DNA from: Atopsyche davidsoni
Taxonomy: Eukaryota; Arthropoda; Insecta; Trichoptera; Hydrobiosidae
Length of the DNA: 64,000 nucleotides
Direction of reading: 5' to 3'
Assembly: GCA_022113835.1 (NCBI GenBank)
Contig: JAILWY010000007.1
Location: 6,034,001-6,098,000, forward strand
Of this stretch, positions 37,881-50,290 are shown one piece after another. The translations under genes were made by a program, and so were the position numbers. Position 1 is the first letter of the stretch. Every line of letters begins with the position of its first letter. The notes under the pieces are model-generated. The model ran no database searches and had not been told where the DNA came from. It saw nothing but the letters and a program-made list of their open reading frames with translations.

Positions 37881-40740
37881 TGAATGGATTTAAAGAGTGA
37901 CGTAAAATTTGAAACATTCAATTTTGATTTTTTTATAGCATAAAGTGCTAATTCTGTTTATTTTATTATATTGACTAATTACATTATTTTAAAGGCAATA
38001 AATCTCACATCAAACGCCTGTTCCGGGACGCTGCTGGGTACATTCCAGCAGAGTTGGTCTGAAGTGTGCCACTAGCCAGCCATGACGATATAAATTAATC
38101 TTGGCGCCATCCTATTGAAATTTACGAGTTTTGGTTCAACACCATCGCTCCTTAGCGAGATTCTTGATAAGGCCATTAAATAAATTTGTTATTTTGCAGA
38201 AGATGCAAGGTTATAAATCCGAATAAGACGTTGAATTAAAATTTTAAAAAGCGCAAACAAAACCCCCCTAATTCAAACATCATTATCTGCAGCTCGGGCG
38301 CCGCAAGGCTCGGGGGAGAAATTGCTAGTGTTCCGTTTTAAATTGCCTGCAAGAAGAGGTGTCGGCGTCCCTCTCAGGTGCGCGGCCGCGCCTCGGGGGA
38401 GAGCGAGAGGGGCGGAGGGGCGGAGCAGCGCCGCCACCCGAGATAAGCCGAGACGTATAGCGCCGTTACGCCAGGTTTTTCATTTTTTGAAAAATGCGCT
38501 GCGATGCTTGGTAATGAGTTTAAGATCCCCTATAATTGCATACCTATATTTCATTTTCAATAATAATCATATCAATAATTTGCTATAAAAGATTCGTTTT
38601 GGTTTAATTATTTTACTCATCATATTGAATATATTTTATTAGTTTTAATAAAAACTCACTTTTTTAGTTTACTAATAAAACCTTAAATACTCTTGGAAAT
38701 AATCTAGCATACTTGTTATTAAATGCGAAAAAATATTATTTATTTAATACAATTATAGAGCAGTCTAAGGTTTTATGAAACGAAAATCTTAATAAATTAT
38801 AATGTCTTGCATTTCTATAAAAAAATATACCCTGAGATTTTTTCTTTTAAAAAAATTTACTGGCAATATATTGATTAAAATTTAATTTACGTAGGATCGT
38901 TTCCTTATAAACAAAATCAGTAAAACAATACATCGCTTTCACAAACAGTTTTAATTTTTTCTGAAAATAATATTTTTGAGAGAGAGACGTTTCATTCAAA
39001 GTAACGACGACTTTATCAATCTACCGAGTAGATGACGCTCCAAAGAAATGAAAAAGAAAACATTACAAAATATTTTTAAATCATAAAAACAAAAAAAAAA
39101 AAGACGGCTGCGTATTTCCGGGCATTTTTTTTTTAAATAAGCTCTCAGGAGGATTGTGTTGTCCTGGATTCTTAATACGATACCCCTCGTCTGCGCCCCG
39201 AGCGGGCGATATCAGGGACAACAACAGTAAACAAGAAAACTCCCCGCCTTATCTGCAGCGTGCGCAACGGTGTTGGTAAAATATTTAACTTTGAAATGCT
39301 CCTAATAGATAGTCTGAATTGTAAATTTAAATAAAATGCGTGGAAAAGGTCTAGTGCAAAAATATGAATCCAATCATAATGCTGCTATGCTATAAGCGTG
39401 TAGAACTGCGGTGATAAGATCTAAGTCATGCAGCACTTTATCAACACAAATATTTTGATAAAAATATACTTTTAAGCTTCAAAACTAATCACGTACTAAT
39501 TCAGTGTGCTCGAATCTGAGTGGAAAATGAGTATCTTATTTTTTTTTTTTTTATCTGTTGAGCTCACGAAGCTCTGAAGAGCAGTTGATAAAATAAAAGC
39601 AGTGTCAAATTTATAAATTTATTTTTTGAAATATTCAAATATGTACGACGCTAGTTGCATGCGCTGGCGGGCGCGGCCAGGGGCGAGAGGCGGAGGCGCT
39701 ACCGACCGGTGATTAATCTGTCTTGTCCGAGGCGCGGACCGTGGACGGAGGAGTCCATACACACGGCGGCCCGTAGACAAGGGGCCAGTCTGCGCAAGAT
39801 GGCCGGCAATAATTCACCGGTGCATAATTGATGGAACCCCATTGTGAAGAGCGTAATGTCAGGTTTTATTCCCCGGTAGAGATAAAAAGGATTGAAAGGG
39901 GAAAACTACAAAGATATCCCGCTCACAAAGTCACTTTTGACCTTTCTCTCTTACTTTTAGTCTATAGTCTTTATATTTATGCGCTGCCCCTCCCTCTTTG
40001 TCCATGTTTTCTCTGATCTCAGATTTTTTTTTATTGATGTCATTTATTATATTATAGATAAATATTGAATCACTGACAAATTCAAAAAAAAAAGACAATA
40101 TTTACTTTTAAAACGAATGCATTAATCTTGTTGAGGGATGCATTAAATTAAAAAAATTCTTGTTTGCCTACATCGAAATAATAATAAGAGAGGTTTCTCG
40201 GAAAACAATATTAGCAAAACAAAGAGCTTAGTAAAATAATCATACATATCCGGAACAGAAAAAACGAACAATAAATTAGGAAAATTTTTAAGCCTTTTGA
40301 TAAATTGAGTGGCATTAAATCTGATTAATATTTTCTTTGCACTTATTTACAGTTCCGTAATCTATGCGTTCATCTACCTAAAAAATTGTACTCTTTTCGA
40401 ATATTTTAAAGGTTATATTATGAAAATAAAAAAAAAATCGTGGCTTAATTTCTATAGAAACGACTATCTTGAGGGACAAAAAATATTACTACTATTTTTA
40501 AAATGGAAAAACAAATATTGGTTTACGCTGTAACCTTAACAAAAAAAAAAACAAAAAATATTTTTACTTCAAATCGATTCATTTGTAACCCCCTAACATC
40601 GTACAATTTCCAATAATACGCAGAATGTACTAAAAATATGCGTTGTCGGTGTGACTGAATCATAATCAGCAGCTTCACGCCGTTTCATGCCGAAAAATAA
40701 ATAAATGAAGTCGGTGTTCTTTCCGAACGCTGCTTTATAA
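37881..40740. other. Non-coding stretch with two CpG-dense islands
   Basis: Islands lie at about 38290-38470 (GGGCGGAGGGGCGGAGCAGC, GC-box-like) and 39655-39830. The second contains CAAGATGGCCGGC (Pho/YY1) at 39795-39807 next to AATAATTCACCGG. GAGAGAGAG lies at 38978-38986. Frames crossing the islands are short and change composition abruptly, so I do not call genes. Confidence 0.45.
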
Positions 40741-40980
40741 GAGCATCTGCGTTCAAAATGGCGGAATTATTTAATTCTCTGTAGACGGAGAGAGTAATGC
40801 GCCGGAATTATAAATAATACACGCCATAAACAACAAGAGAAGGAGTTAAATGGCGGACGATGCCGTTAATGATGCAGGCGCCGGGGCGGCAGCCGCGCTG
40901 GCGTTGCTTCGGCGCCATCTTGTTTCGAGCGCCGTGTTGTTTTTTGACGCCGCATGAAGGAGGCTTTAATGGGAGTCTCT
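40741..40980 (+). promoter_or_regulatory. Candidate Polycomb response element (three Pho/YY1 sites plus GAGA site)
   Basis: Within 170 bp lie CAAAATGGCGGA (40754-40765), GAGAGAG (40788-40794), TAAATGGCGGAC (40847-40858) and, on the minus strand, CAAGATGGCGC (40912-40922). CCATAAA (Hox/Caudal-type) and several TTAAT words are interspersed, and the centre is CpG-rich. This is the densest such cluster in the window and matches the composition of known insect Polycomb response elements. The motifs are read directly; binding and silencing are inference. Confidence 0.45.
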
Positions 40981-41171
40981 GAAATGTGCAGTTAGCGATT
41001 CTCTATTTATATTGTGCTTTCAGGCCCTGAGTATAAACACAGAATATTTAATTAAGAATGGCGTTTAGATTGAATTAAGGAATATAATTGTAGTTTATTT
41101 ATGGTTTTTTTTTCCGATTAGCGAGATCATCGGTAATTTAACATAACTTATTGGTTTTCTTTGAAATTTCT

Positions 41172-41199
41172 AAACATTGAAAAATATTTTTCAATGTTT
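41172..41199. repeat. Perfect 28-bp palindrome
   Basis: AAACATTGAAAAAT is followed directly by its exact reverse complement, with no loop. AT-rich palindromes arise by chance more easily than mixed ones, but 14-bp perfect arms are uncommon. No flanking element was recognised. Confidence 0.85.
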
Positions 41200-44100
41200 T
41201 TCAAATGCAAGATTTTTTATTTTAATTTGCAATTATCTAAAGTAACTCTAGGTTCGTTTAATTTATTAAGTACATCGGGCAATAAGTAATCGAGGTTAAC
41301 GGCTATTTAGAAATTTTTGAGATTGTTGGAGTCGATAATCTGGTAAAAAAAAATACACCAAAAATAAAATGGGGTGAATACATTTTGATATTTGAACGCT
41401 TTTGCATGTGACATTGGACCGGATGCATTCAGAGCACTGCGCCGGCCGGGTCCCGTGGGAGCTGTCCCAGAGTTGCGCACTGCTCTTGACGAAATGATCC
41501 CATCTACATAAATTACTGCCTCTAAATAAAATGCACTTCTGCATATGATTTTATGCAACATCGTAATTCACTTACTAAATCATAATATTTGTAACAGCAT
41601 TTTTATTTCGGGTAGTAACCAAGAGTTTGGAGCATTATATAGTTGTAAGTAAATTAATTCATCTCATATCCCTGTGATTAATACCAGGCAATTTGTGGAT
41701 GTTCAAATCAAAGCACGCAATTGACTACAAGGTGCAGCTACTTACTATATAATCATCTAAAACTATGATTATTTTCATTTAAAAACATGCCCTAGCATAT
41801 GCTATGCTACAAGACCGCAAGAGAAATTAAAAAAAGTTCTCTGGAATATACTAACAGAAAATCTTCGGGCATGCGACATAATTTTTTTTAGTAAGCTACT
41901 GCTGTTTACTAACAACAAAGTCCCGAGTTCAGATCATAACGAAAGATTAATATAACCAATTAAAAACGTTAAGCCTTGATGTCCTTTAAAAACACACAAC
42001 AGCGACCCATATTAGATACAAACAATTGCCGAATGCGATAACCCTCAGTGCTGGCAGTTTTCTCTCGCATCATTCGCCAATTTATCCGACCCTTCAGAAC
42101 CTCTAAAAAAAATAAAAAGGTTGTCATGCGTTCGCAATTTTATATAATAATATCGATAGATTTAACATAACACATAGTACAATCTCACATCTGAGCGTTA
42201 CACTTCTTCGAGTGTGCCCGTATTTATTAAGCCACAAATACAATAGATAATATTTGGTTGATTTTTTAAGAAGATTTGTGAAGGGTGCATATGTTTTTTC
42301 GGAAAAAAAAAGGGTAGTTTAAATTGTCATAAAAGACACGATCACTCATGTTCATTTTATGCCGGTTTATAAACTCCTTCGCCTTGTAATGTGCATAAAA
42401 AAATAACAATAGAATTTAGAGGAACATTTATTTTTGTAAATCCCGAATATGATTTTTGCGCGATATTATGTTATTAAACCCTCCGCTATCCGCCATGATC
42501 CGAATAACATTTTACTTTCTCGAGAATTTCCAGGGCGGCCGGGGGCTCCAGAAACTTCCATACATTCGGGGCTGCCACAATCTGATATAAAAAGTTACAT
42601 CTGTTATTCTTCTTAATATTCTTTCTGGCAATTCCTCGCCAGCCGGATTGCGGGGGATAATTTTTTTATGAAATTGTTTTCCCCGCCTAATGTACGGCTA
42701 CTCATTGATAACCGAAATATTATTTATCGCTCCACGAGAAACAAAAACTTGACTTTATCTGAGGGATTGAGAAATGCCCGCAACATTTTAATATATTTTG
42801 AAAAAAACTTCAAGTAAATTTTGGAAGAAAGCGTTACGTAATATATTTTACTTAGAAAAATCCGCATTTCAATTATGTCAATGCTGAGACGTGATATGAT
42901 TTCAAAGAGATTGAAATATGAAACATGTGTATAGAGTTACTCGGTTTTGATTTTACAATATTACACATACATGCACGCTGTTTTTAATTCATTCCAGTGT
43001 CAATATAGCAAAGTGCTGAAACTCTCATAATATCGTGCAAATAAAAAACATTTATCAAGCTTTTAAACAAGGCAAAAAATTGAGTATCTTCAAGTATATC
43101 CTGAAATCTCTAATAATCACATCCCTAGCAATAGACAAACGATAGGCATTCTTCGTGTTATGATTGAGCTTTAATGTAGCACGTGACAACGGCAAACAAA
43201 TTATGTTGTTTTTTTATAAGAGCAAAATTCAGAAAAAATTAGAAGACTTGTAAGTTAACAAACCTAGTATGCATACCGTAATTGATTTGATAAATATCAC
43301 CGTCGATCTGTCTAATAAAAAAAACTCCAAATATACTTAGGTGGAAGCGTTGAATCTATTTAAACTCAATTTATATTCTCCTTTATCCTATAGTTCGTTA
43401 TCTACAGATTGAATCATTTTGGGTTTTTGCCATCGATATTCCGGATGATAGTTTGTCAGTTTCCATCTGAGATATCACCTGAAGAGTTCAGGGGCGGCCG
43501 CCGGGGCCACTCGACGAAGGTTCGTCGAACTTTAACAAAATATAGTGGCTCTTAGAGAAGCTGATCCGGGCTTACGTACTACACTCCCGCCTACAAAGGG
43601 GTAGGGCCCCAAAAAGGCTAAACTCTATGCACGGAGAGACCGCCAAGATTACCGCAGCCCGAGCTGGCGCGAATCATATTTCAAAAAACGAGCACCTCAG
43701 TGTTGCCAGCCTTGCGTATAAAAGCCCCTGAAAGCGATTTATGATGCGATACGACGCGGGGAAGCTCTCGCAGGCCATGCCTTGAAATATGTCCCGGCGA
43801 TATCACCCCGCAGCCAACCAGACGGCCACGCCGAGGGATTGAATAAAACCGCAGGGTGTAAACACACAAAGGCGCCCCTGCCCGGGGCGTCGCAGAAAAT
43901 TTCATACAGCAGGTGTAAGACCGACGCTTAAAATGGATTTACTAATGATTTTTTCGTAATCAAAATAAAATAAGTATATTTTAACATCACGGAAACGCGT
44001 AGTCATTTTAAGATGTACTGAGGATGTCATCTAGAAACAGATAATTTTTTCAGTTTTACAATACATCAGTTAGCTTAAGTAACAAAGTTCCTTTTAGTTT

Positions 44101-47100
44101 TTACAAAATCACTTCCATTTATCGAAAAGCCTACTTCAAGTATGAAAGCGTATCTAAGCCATTATCTCGACTCCAACTTCAATTGGCCCTTTAAAACTAT
44201 TACGGATGGGGAATCTATACCGAATCGGCTGCTATTTTAAGGATGAGCGGATTTCCGGAAATTTTATGGCATTTTAGATCCTAATTCTCCAGGCAATTTG
44301 CAGTTATTAACTTTAACACTCACGTTTTTCGACATAATACAAACCTGCAACTCAAAATATATAAATGCAAGTAAATTATTTAATTATTGTTGCATTTGAA
44401 TATAATTATTATTATAAATAAAAAATTGTCAAAAAATAAGATTACTGTAATTATATAAATTTCTCAGTTGATTTTGGTTGTTGTTTTGTCCTGGTTTTCT
44501 CATCCAAGCTACAATTAATGCCTTTAAAATTATTTTATAAATTAACTAGTAGTTAAATGACATTAGCCTGTCAACTGTTAAATGAGTTATCGCGAAATAA
44601 ATTTAACAATGACTCAACTTAATTATACAGTGCGATTATTGTGTTAAAATTAACACTCTATTTCACTGTTATATGTGTTTAGTTATTTTAGATATAATAA
44701 GTTGGAATTTAAACAAACATACTTAAGAAGTATGGAAGTTATAGCAATGAAGTAAAGAAGGAAACGTGGACAATAAAATGTTGAATAATTTAAGTTGGTA
44801 GTATAGAATATTTTGAGATGCAGCATGAGGGAATATACACAGAAGTATACGCTATACAAAGAACCTAATGAATGATAAGAGTCACTCTGGGCTTTCAAGT
44901 ACGTTTTAATATTTCAGAGATGATTACTTGATTACTATCCCACTGTCGCCACGCCAGCGAGGAATTCAAATTCAAAATGGCGTCAGTTAGAACACTGCAA
45001 AGCCCCGTGCCAGGTACAAGGAAGTTGCGGAACTTTGGGTTGTGTTTTGCCGTGTTTCTGCAGCAATGGAGCACAAAAGCGTTCAGTAAAATGTTGATGT
45101 TGTATTATAATAGTTGCATAGTTGTTTTATTTAAGCATGGCGGTGTTTATAAAACCATACGTCCCGGGGGAGCTGCAATAACATTGCGTGCACAAACACT
45201 CGCTCACATTCTAGGAATAAGGGAATTATTTCCGGCATATTTTCTTTATTTATTATTATAAAAGAAACCAAACCGGCATTTTGATACTATACATTTATTG
45301 TGTTTCAACTTTTGAGGGAAACTAAAATCATTAAGTTTAAAAAATACTTTCTCAATTTTGATAGTCAATGTTAAGTAGATTTGGAATCAAAGCTTCCATT
45401 TTTTTATTTAAGAGTATTATGCCGAATAGCGGTATTATAACATAAAAAATACCCAGGAAACTATAATTAACGTTAATTTTTGTGAACATCTGTGAAAAAA
45501 CAACTTGTAAACAATGCTTTTTGTTTCGTTTTTAAAGTATATTAATGCGAATATTGCTTTACCGCTTATATGAACTACACACCGCTAAAATTAATTAGTT
45601 TCAGAGATATTTATTGAAAAATCGGGACCAATACTTTGCGAATGCACTTTGCTAAATTCAACTACAAAAAAAACAAAAAGGTCGTAACCATTTTATACCA
45701 TCTTGTATCAATCAACAATGGGTAAACGTTTATAGTTATTTTATGTAAACCACCAAGTAAAACAAATATGTTCAGTGAAATATTACATAGTACGAATCAA
45801 TTTCCTAAACCTTACCTAGCCTTACCCAACCATCAATAATTGATTATATTCGAAACTCGAAATTCAAGACTGTTAGCAAGAATCCAACTGTGTTACTGTG
45901 TAATGTTAATTTATATTCAATGTGTGCAGCTGGCAAGACTTGGACGCAACACTTGCAGCAACTTGCAATGCCAAATCTTCTGCAGCGGAATTTGTAACCG
46001 TCCATCTGTAAACTTTATCAAAGTGTAACCGTAGTACAGGTAGCGCGCGCGGTTAGCGCCGGGAAAGGACAAACTTCCTATTGCAGACTACGACCACCCA
46101 AAGCTGGCCAAAAATCCTATTTAATATAATTTCATAGCATAATTACAGAGTCAAAGAGTTGTTTAGTAAACTGGCAGTATAACACGGCGTTGCCCGACAT
46201 AGAAACCAGTATGATAGAAAAAACTGAGCAGGCGAATATATAAAAGACGACAGACAGAGAGAAAACACTCAATTCGAAGCACGATAAAATAAAGATATAA
46301 GATTTATCAAATATTGCGCAGTCTGTCTAAAGCTGAACGAGTCAGAATCAAAGATGAAAAATCGCACTATTTCAACAGATTACTTAAATTTATCACAATT
46401 CATCCGCCATATCTGACATATTAAAATAAAATTTAGGATTTTTTTTAAGCAACGCAGTCAAGGTTACGTTAATAGAACCTTAAGAAAAACTAAAATGTAG
46501 CAGTATCAGTGTATTGATAATTTACTAAATAAGCAGTTTAAAGTTCGCCGTGAGTTTAGTTGCCTTTTGCGAAGTAGCTATTCCCTCCCCGCATTGTGCA
46601 TTCCGAGAGAAACTCCTCCTTTTTCAGGAGTTTTCCCGTGGAAAGGGGCGCATAAAGGACGCCGCCGGCAGCACCGGTAAGAATGCCGCCGGAGGGATGG
46701 CAATTCGCGCTCAAAGTATTCCAAAATGGATTACATGTTCGAAATGTATTTATGTCGACGAGGAGTAGTTGGAAATTCAAACTTTCAAATACATTTGTTG
46801 CAAACAGATTCGATCAGATTTAATTTACGTACCGATGGCGCCGTAAACCGATAGGATGACGTTTCTATTAAAGATAATACATATACTTCATTTAATACAA
46901 ACCCCATTTTCCACAACAATTTATTTTCTTAAATAATGCGCTTCTTCAAAAAATATTTATGCAATGCTTTTAATTTATAATCAATTAATTGTTTACAAAT
47001 TTAAACTTTATCATAAGGTACTTGGTACCGAAAACAAAGCCACAGCAAGAAAATAACGCAGAGGCATCAAAAATGTATAATTATATTAAACTTACAGTAG

Positions 47101-47250
47101 AAATATATAATCTCATATTTTATTGTTATACGATACTAAAATAAATAACTGATGCTGTGTGATAGAAAATAACTTATTAAGAGCTGTTCAAAGCTATGAA
47201 TTTAAACAGTAAAAAATATTAAATACATGGACAAAACCAAACGGACGACA
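41200..47250. other. AT-rich non-coding stretch with GC patches
   Basis: GC patches lie at about 41420-41480, 42530-42570, 43490-43690 (with CGACGAAGGTTCGTCG hairpin) and 43740-43890. CAAAATGGCGTC (Pho/YY1) lies at 44973-44984. Frames of up to 94 codons (44977-45261) have no domain. A possible degraded tRNA-like B box (GAGTTCAGATC) near 41930 is too weak to call. Confidence 0.45.
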
Positions 47251-47490
47251 ATTGCAGCGATCGGCAGAATGCGGAGGAAATAGAACAAAGGGCCAATTCA
47301 CACGGCCACTGGTATTCCAATATAAGACTGGGACAGTCCGGTGCATTCCGCGCACTGGGCGGCGGTGCATTCCGCCGGGGCTGCAAATAGCGCGGAAGTT
47401 GCGCGCTGCGGGGAGGAATGCGACTCAACAAGGCTCGCGGTGGTGCTATTTATACGAGTGTTGCCTGCTGCACGCCCCGGCTCAAATACG
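47250..47490. promoter_or_regulatory. CpG-rich island of about 240 bp
   Basis: GC-rich sequence is open on both strands for 70-98 codons (47219-47561). It contains repeated GTGCATTCCGC words (three CATTCCGC within 47340-47375). No protein family is recognisable and frames overlap head to tail, so a regulatory block is more likely than a gene. Confidence 0.35.
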
Positions 47491-50110
47491 ATGTAAAAAG
47501 CACAGGTGCCCATTGCCCATTCATGCAGGAATCGAGAGTGACAAGTGAAACGCGATTGCAATATTTTTAAAGTAAATTTGAGACGATACTGAGTACTTTG
47601 ATAGCTCCATGTGGGAAAACGACGAAATCTTAACTATGTTAATTTTAAACCATTGAGATTCCGAACAAGATTAATAATATGATATATTTAAGTTAAATAA
47701 GTAAGTGTTGAGAGGGTGGTAAGAATCGTCAAGACGGTTGTGTAGCAGAATCCCCATCATCTTCCGACTTGTGAGGGTCAATAAAAAAATCCTATAAATA
47801 ATGAGTCTACTCGGCACGACACGTGTTAACATGTAAGTGTCCTCGCTTTGATTCGGATACTGCAGATTATCTTGTGCCAACAAATAAGAAAAAAGTTAAG
47901 ATACAACAAAATGTTGGCAAACGCTAAATCGCCGAGATATGTTTGCTATGTGTATCCATTCGCGGATGAATAAATATATAAAAAAAAGTTTCAGCCGGTT
48001 TAGAATAGTTCTTATTTAAGTTTTTTTTTGTGTCACAAAAAGAGAAAGAACTGTGATAACTTGGCGTGCAGAAAACTGTATAATATATATAGGTAAAGAA
48101 ACAAAGAAAAAGGACAAAAAACTCACAAGTTAAATATATTTCCAAAGTAAAAAAAGTTTAGGGTAAAAAAGGTGTGCGTATCTCTCGTTTTATATAATCC
48201 CACGATACTCTAATTAAATAAACCGAAAACTTTTTATATATTGTTATAAGCTAAACCATATGCATATGAAGTAGTGCGGTATGATGACTAATGAAGGACC
48301 TTGCATATAAAAAGACTAGAATTCGTGTTCGGATGTACGAGAATTAAAAGCGGAACTATATCCATCCACCTACTCAATTTTGGAACTCGATCGTTATTCA
48401 TCTGGCCATTGGCATTCATCACACGTGCCTGGCCAATGAATACATCTTTATTTAAGCTGCAACCTAATAGTAACCCTGTAAAAAGATTCCGGATGTTGGA
48501 TGTCCCTTCCACCAAAAACGAAAGATTCACAGAAAGTTTCGGGTGTAACTAGGTATTATTTTTTTTGCACTGATATGCGGAAAGCTTGGTCCTTTTCACA
48601 AGAAAAAAAATTAAATAGACGGTTATATTTCAAAATTAACATGATTATAGGAATCTACTTAAAAAAAAATACAAAAACATTTCTGTTATTGTGTTTTTAA
48701 AGATTTTTTCAATGAAAAAACATTTCTAGAAATGAAAAAAAATGTACGACATAAAAATCCCTACCGTATTATCCTGATATAATTTTTGTGTTTTGTTAAA
48801 AAGCGTCATAAATTATTTACAAACACCATCATACGGGGAACAGAATTTGCGGTTTAGCCAGCGATGAAGAGATTCTATAACTGTGTTGCGTAACTGCAAT
48901 GAGATGCATCACGACTAATTTTAATATGTCTGATAGTTGAAATGTTAATAACGTGTTTGTATCATCAATATCATCAGATTGGGCATAATCTCAAATTTTA
49001 AAACATAGTAATTTTAAAGCAAAAAGAACTATGAGTTTTGATTCACCGGGTATAGCGAAATAAATTACTTCAGAAGTTTGGAGTGCAATAATCGAGGGAA
49101 AATTCGACAAGTAATAGTGATCTAAAAAGTTTGATAACCTTTCGACTTGGTAAAAAAAATTATAATGCGCTGGCGTCCCCTAGCAGGAAAAAGCGGAGCA
49201 TTGTGTAGTCCAATAGAGGCCGAGAAAAAGTTTTTAAAGGTGGACATAATTAATGGGCCGCACATCGCCCGGGAAGAGGTGCACAGTGGGCCGGCGGCGC
49301 GCGATCCCGACCATATTTAAAATGGGCGTAGCTCCGGGAAAAACGGCGTAAACACAGATAAGCACACCTTTGTGTGGAAACTCGTGTTATTTATTTAGTT
49401 TATGTGAATTAAAGGAATTTATGAATGCGTTGCTATTGTGAGAATTAAAAATTTAAAATACGCTTTAAGTTATTAAAATGAGTTTTCCCTTATAGCCATT
49501 ACCGCTCGTTCTTCTCATTCTCGATTCTTTTTTTTCGTGTATGCTAACTGTTCCCGATTCAGTTCTCTTCTTCCAATGATAATAAAATTTAACTAAGGAA
49601 ACACAATTTATTTGAAATATCACTCTTACACCATTTTTAGCATGAATTCGTTTATCTGACAATTTTGAGAATCACTGATGATGAAATTTATCAATATTTG
49701 GTGCATAGCAGTGGGTTATAATCTAATAAGCATAAATGCACTACATGTTACAAAAATGTATTTATTAAATATTAAAATATACGTTTTCTACTTATATTTT
49801 AGCCTAAATTTGTAATGTGTTTTATGAATAGATTTTCTTATACAAAAACAATGTCAAGTGGTACATTTTAGTAATATTTCTATTTTATATATAAAACTGC
49901 ACGCCGCCGGTGTGATCCAATTAGTGTTTATAAATCGTGAACAAAACTGTAACAAATAAAATTTAAAAAAATCATGTTGTATGAAAATTCCCAAAAGTTT
50001 TTTTTTGTTACATTTTTTAATATCATAAATCGCCTCCTCATCGCTATCCATTTCCAAACGAGAGATGATATAAAACAAAAAGCTCTCAAACCTAATGGAA
50101 TGTCCGCTTC
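47491..50110. other. AT-rich non-coding stretch
   Basis: Only short chance frames. A GC patch at about 49240-49320 (CATCGCCCGGGAAGAGG, GGGCCGGCGGCGCGCGATC) matches the other islands. Nothing else is supported. Confidence 0.45.
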
Positions 50111-50290
50111 CGCTACATTCAAAAAGAGAGCGCGCCACCGCGGCGGAGCAGCTGACGGAACAGCTGACGGCCCATCAAAATGGCGGTCGCAAAAACCTCA
50201 ATGGCGCTCGAGAGAACGGCCGGCGCTCTGCCGAGAGGGCTATGAATAATTCGACGAACCATAAATAATATAACGCAGTATTTCCATAAA
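50111..50290 (+). promoter_or_regulatory. Candidate regulatory block: paired E-boxes, Pho/YY1 site and GAGAG
   Basis: CAGCTGACGG occurs twice, 12 bp apart (50149-50158, 50161-50170), giving two CAGCTG E-boxes. CAAAATGGCGGTC (Pho/YY1) follows at 50176-50188, then AATGGCG and a GAGAG (about 50210-50214), and CCATAAATAATATAA (Hox/Caudal-type) further right. The dense, ordered sites suggest an enhancer or Polycomb response element; no gene is evident. Confidence 0.4.

Noticed and set aside
41900..41940. Possible tRNA-like B box GAGTTCAGATC
   Set aside because: No convincing A box at proper spacing and no cloverleaf arms.
47219..47561. Plus- and minus-strand frames in the CpG island
   Set aside because: Mutually overlapping, no recognisable domain, composition follows the island rather than codons.
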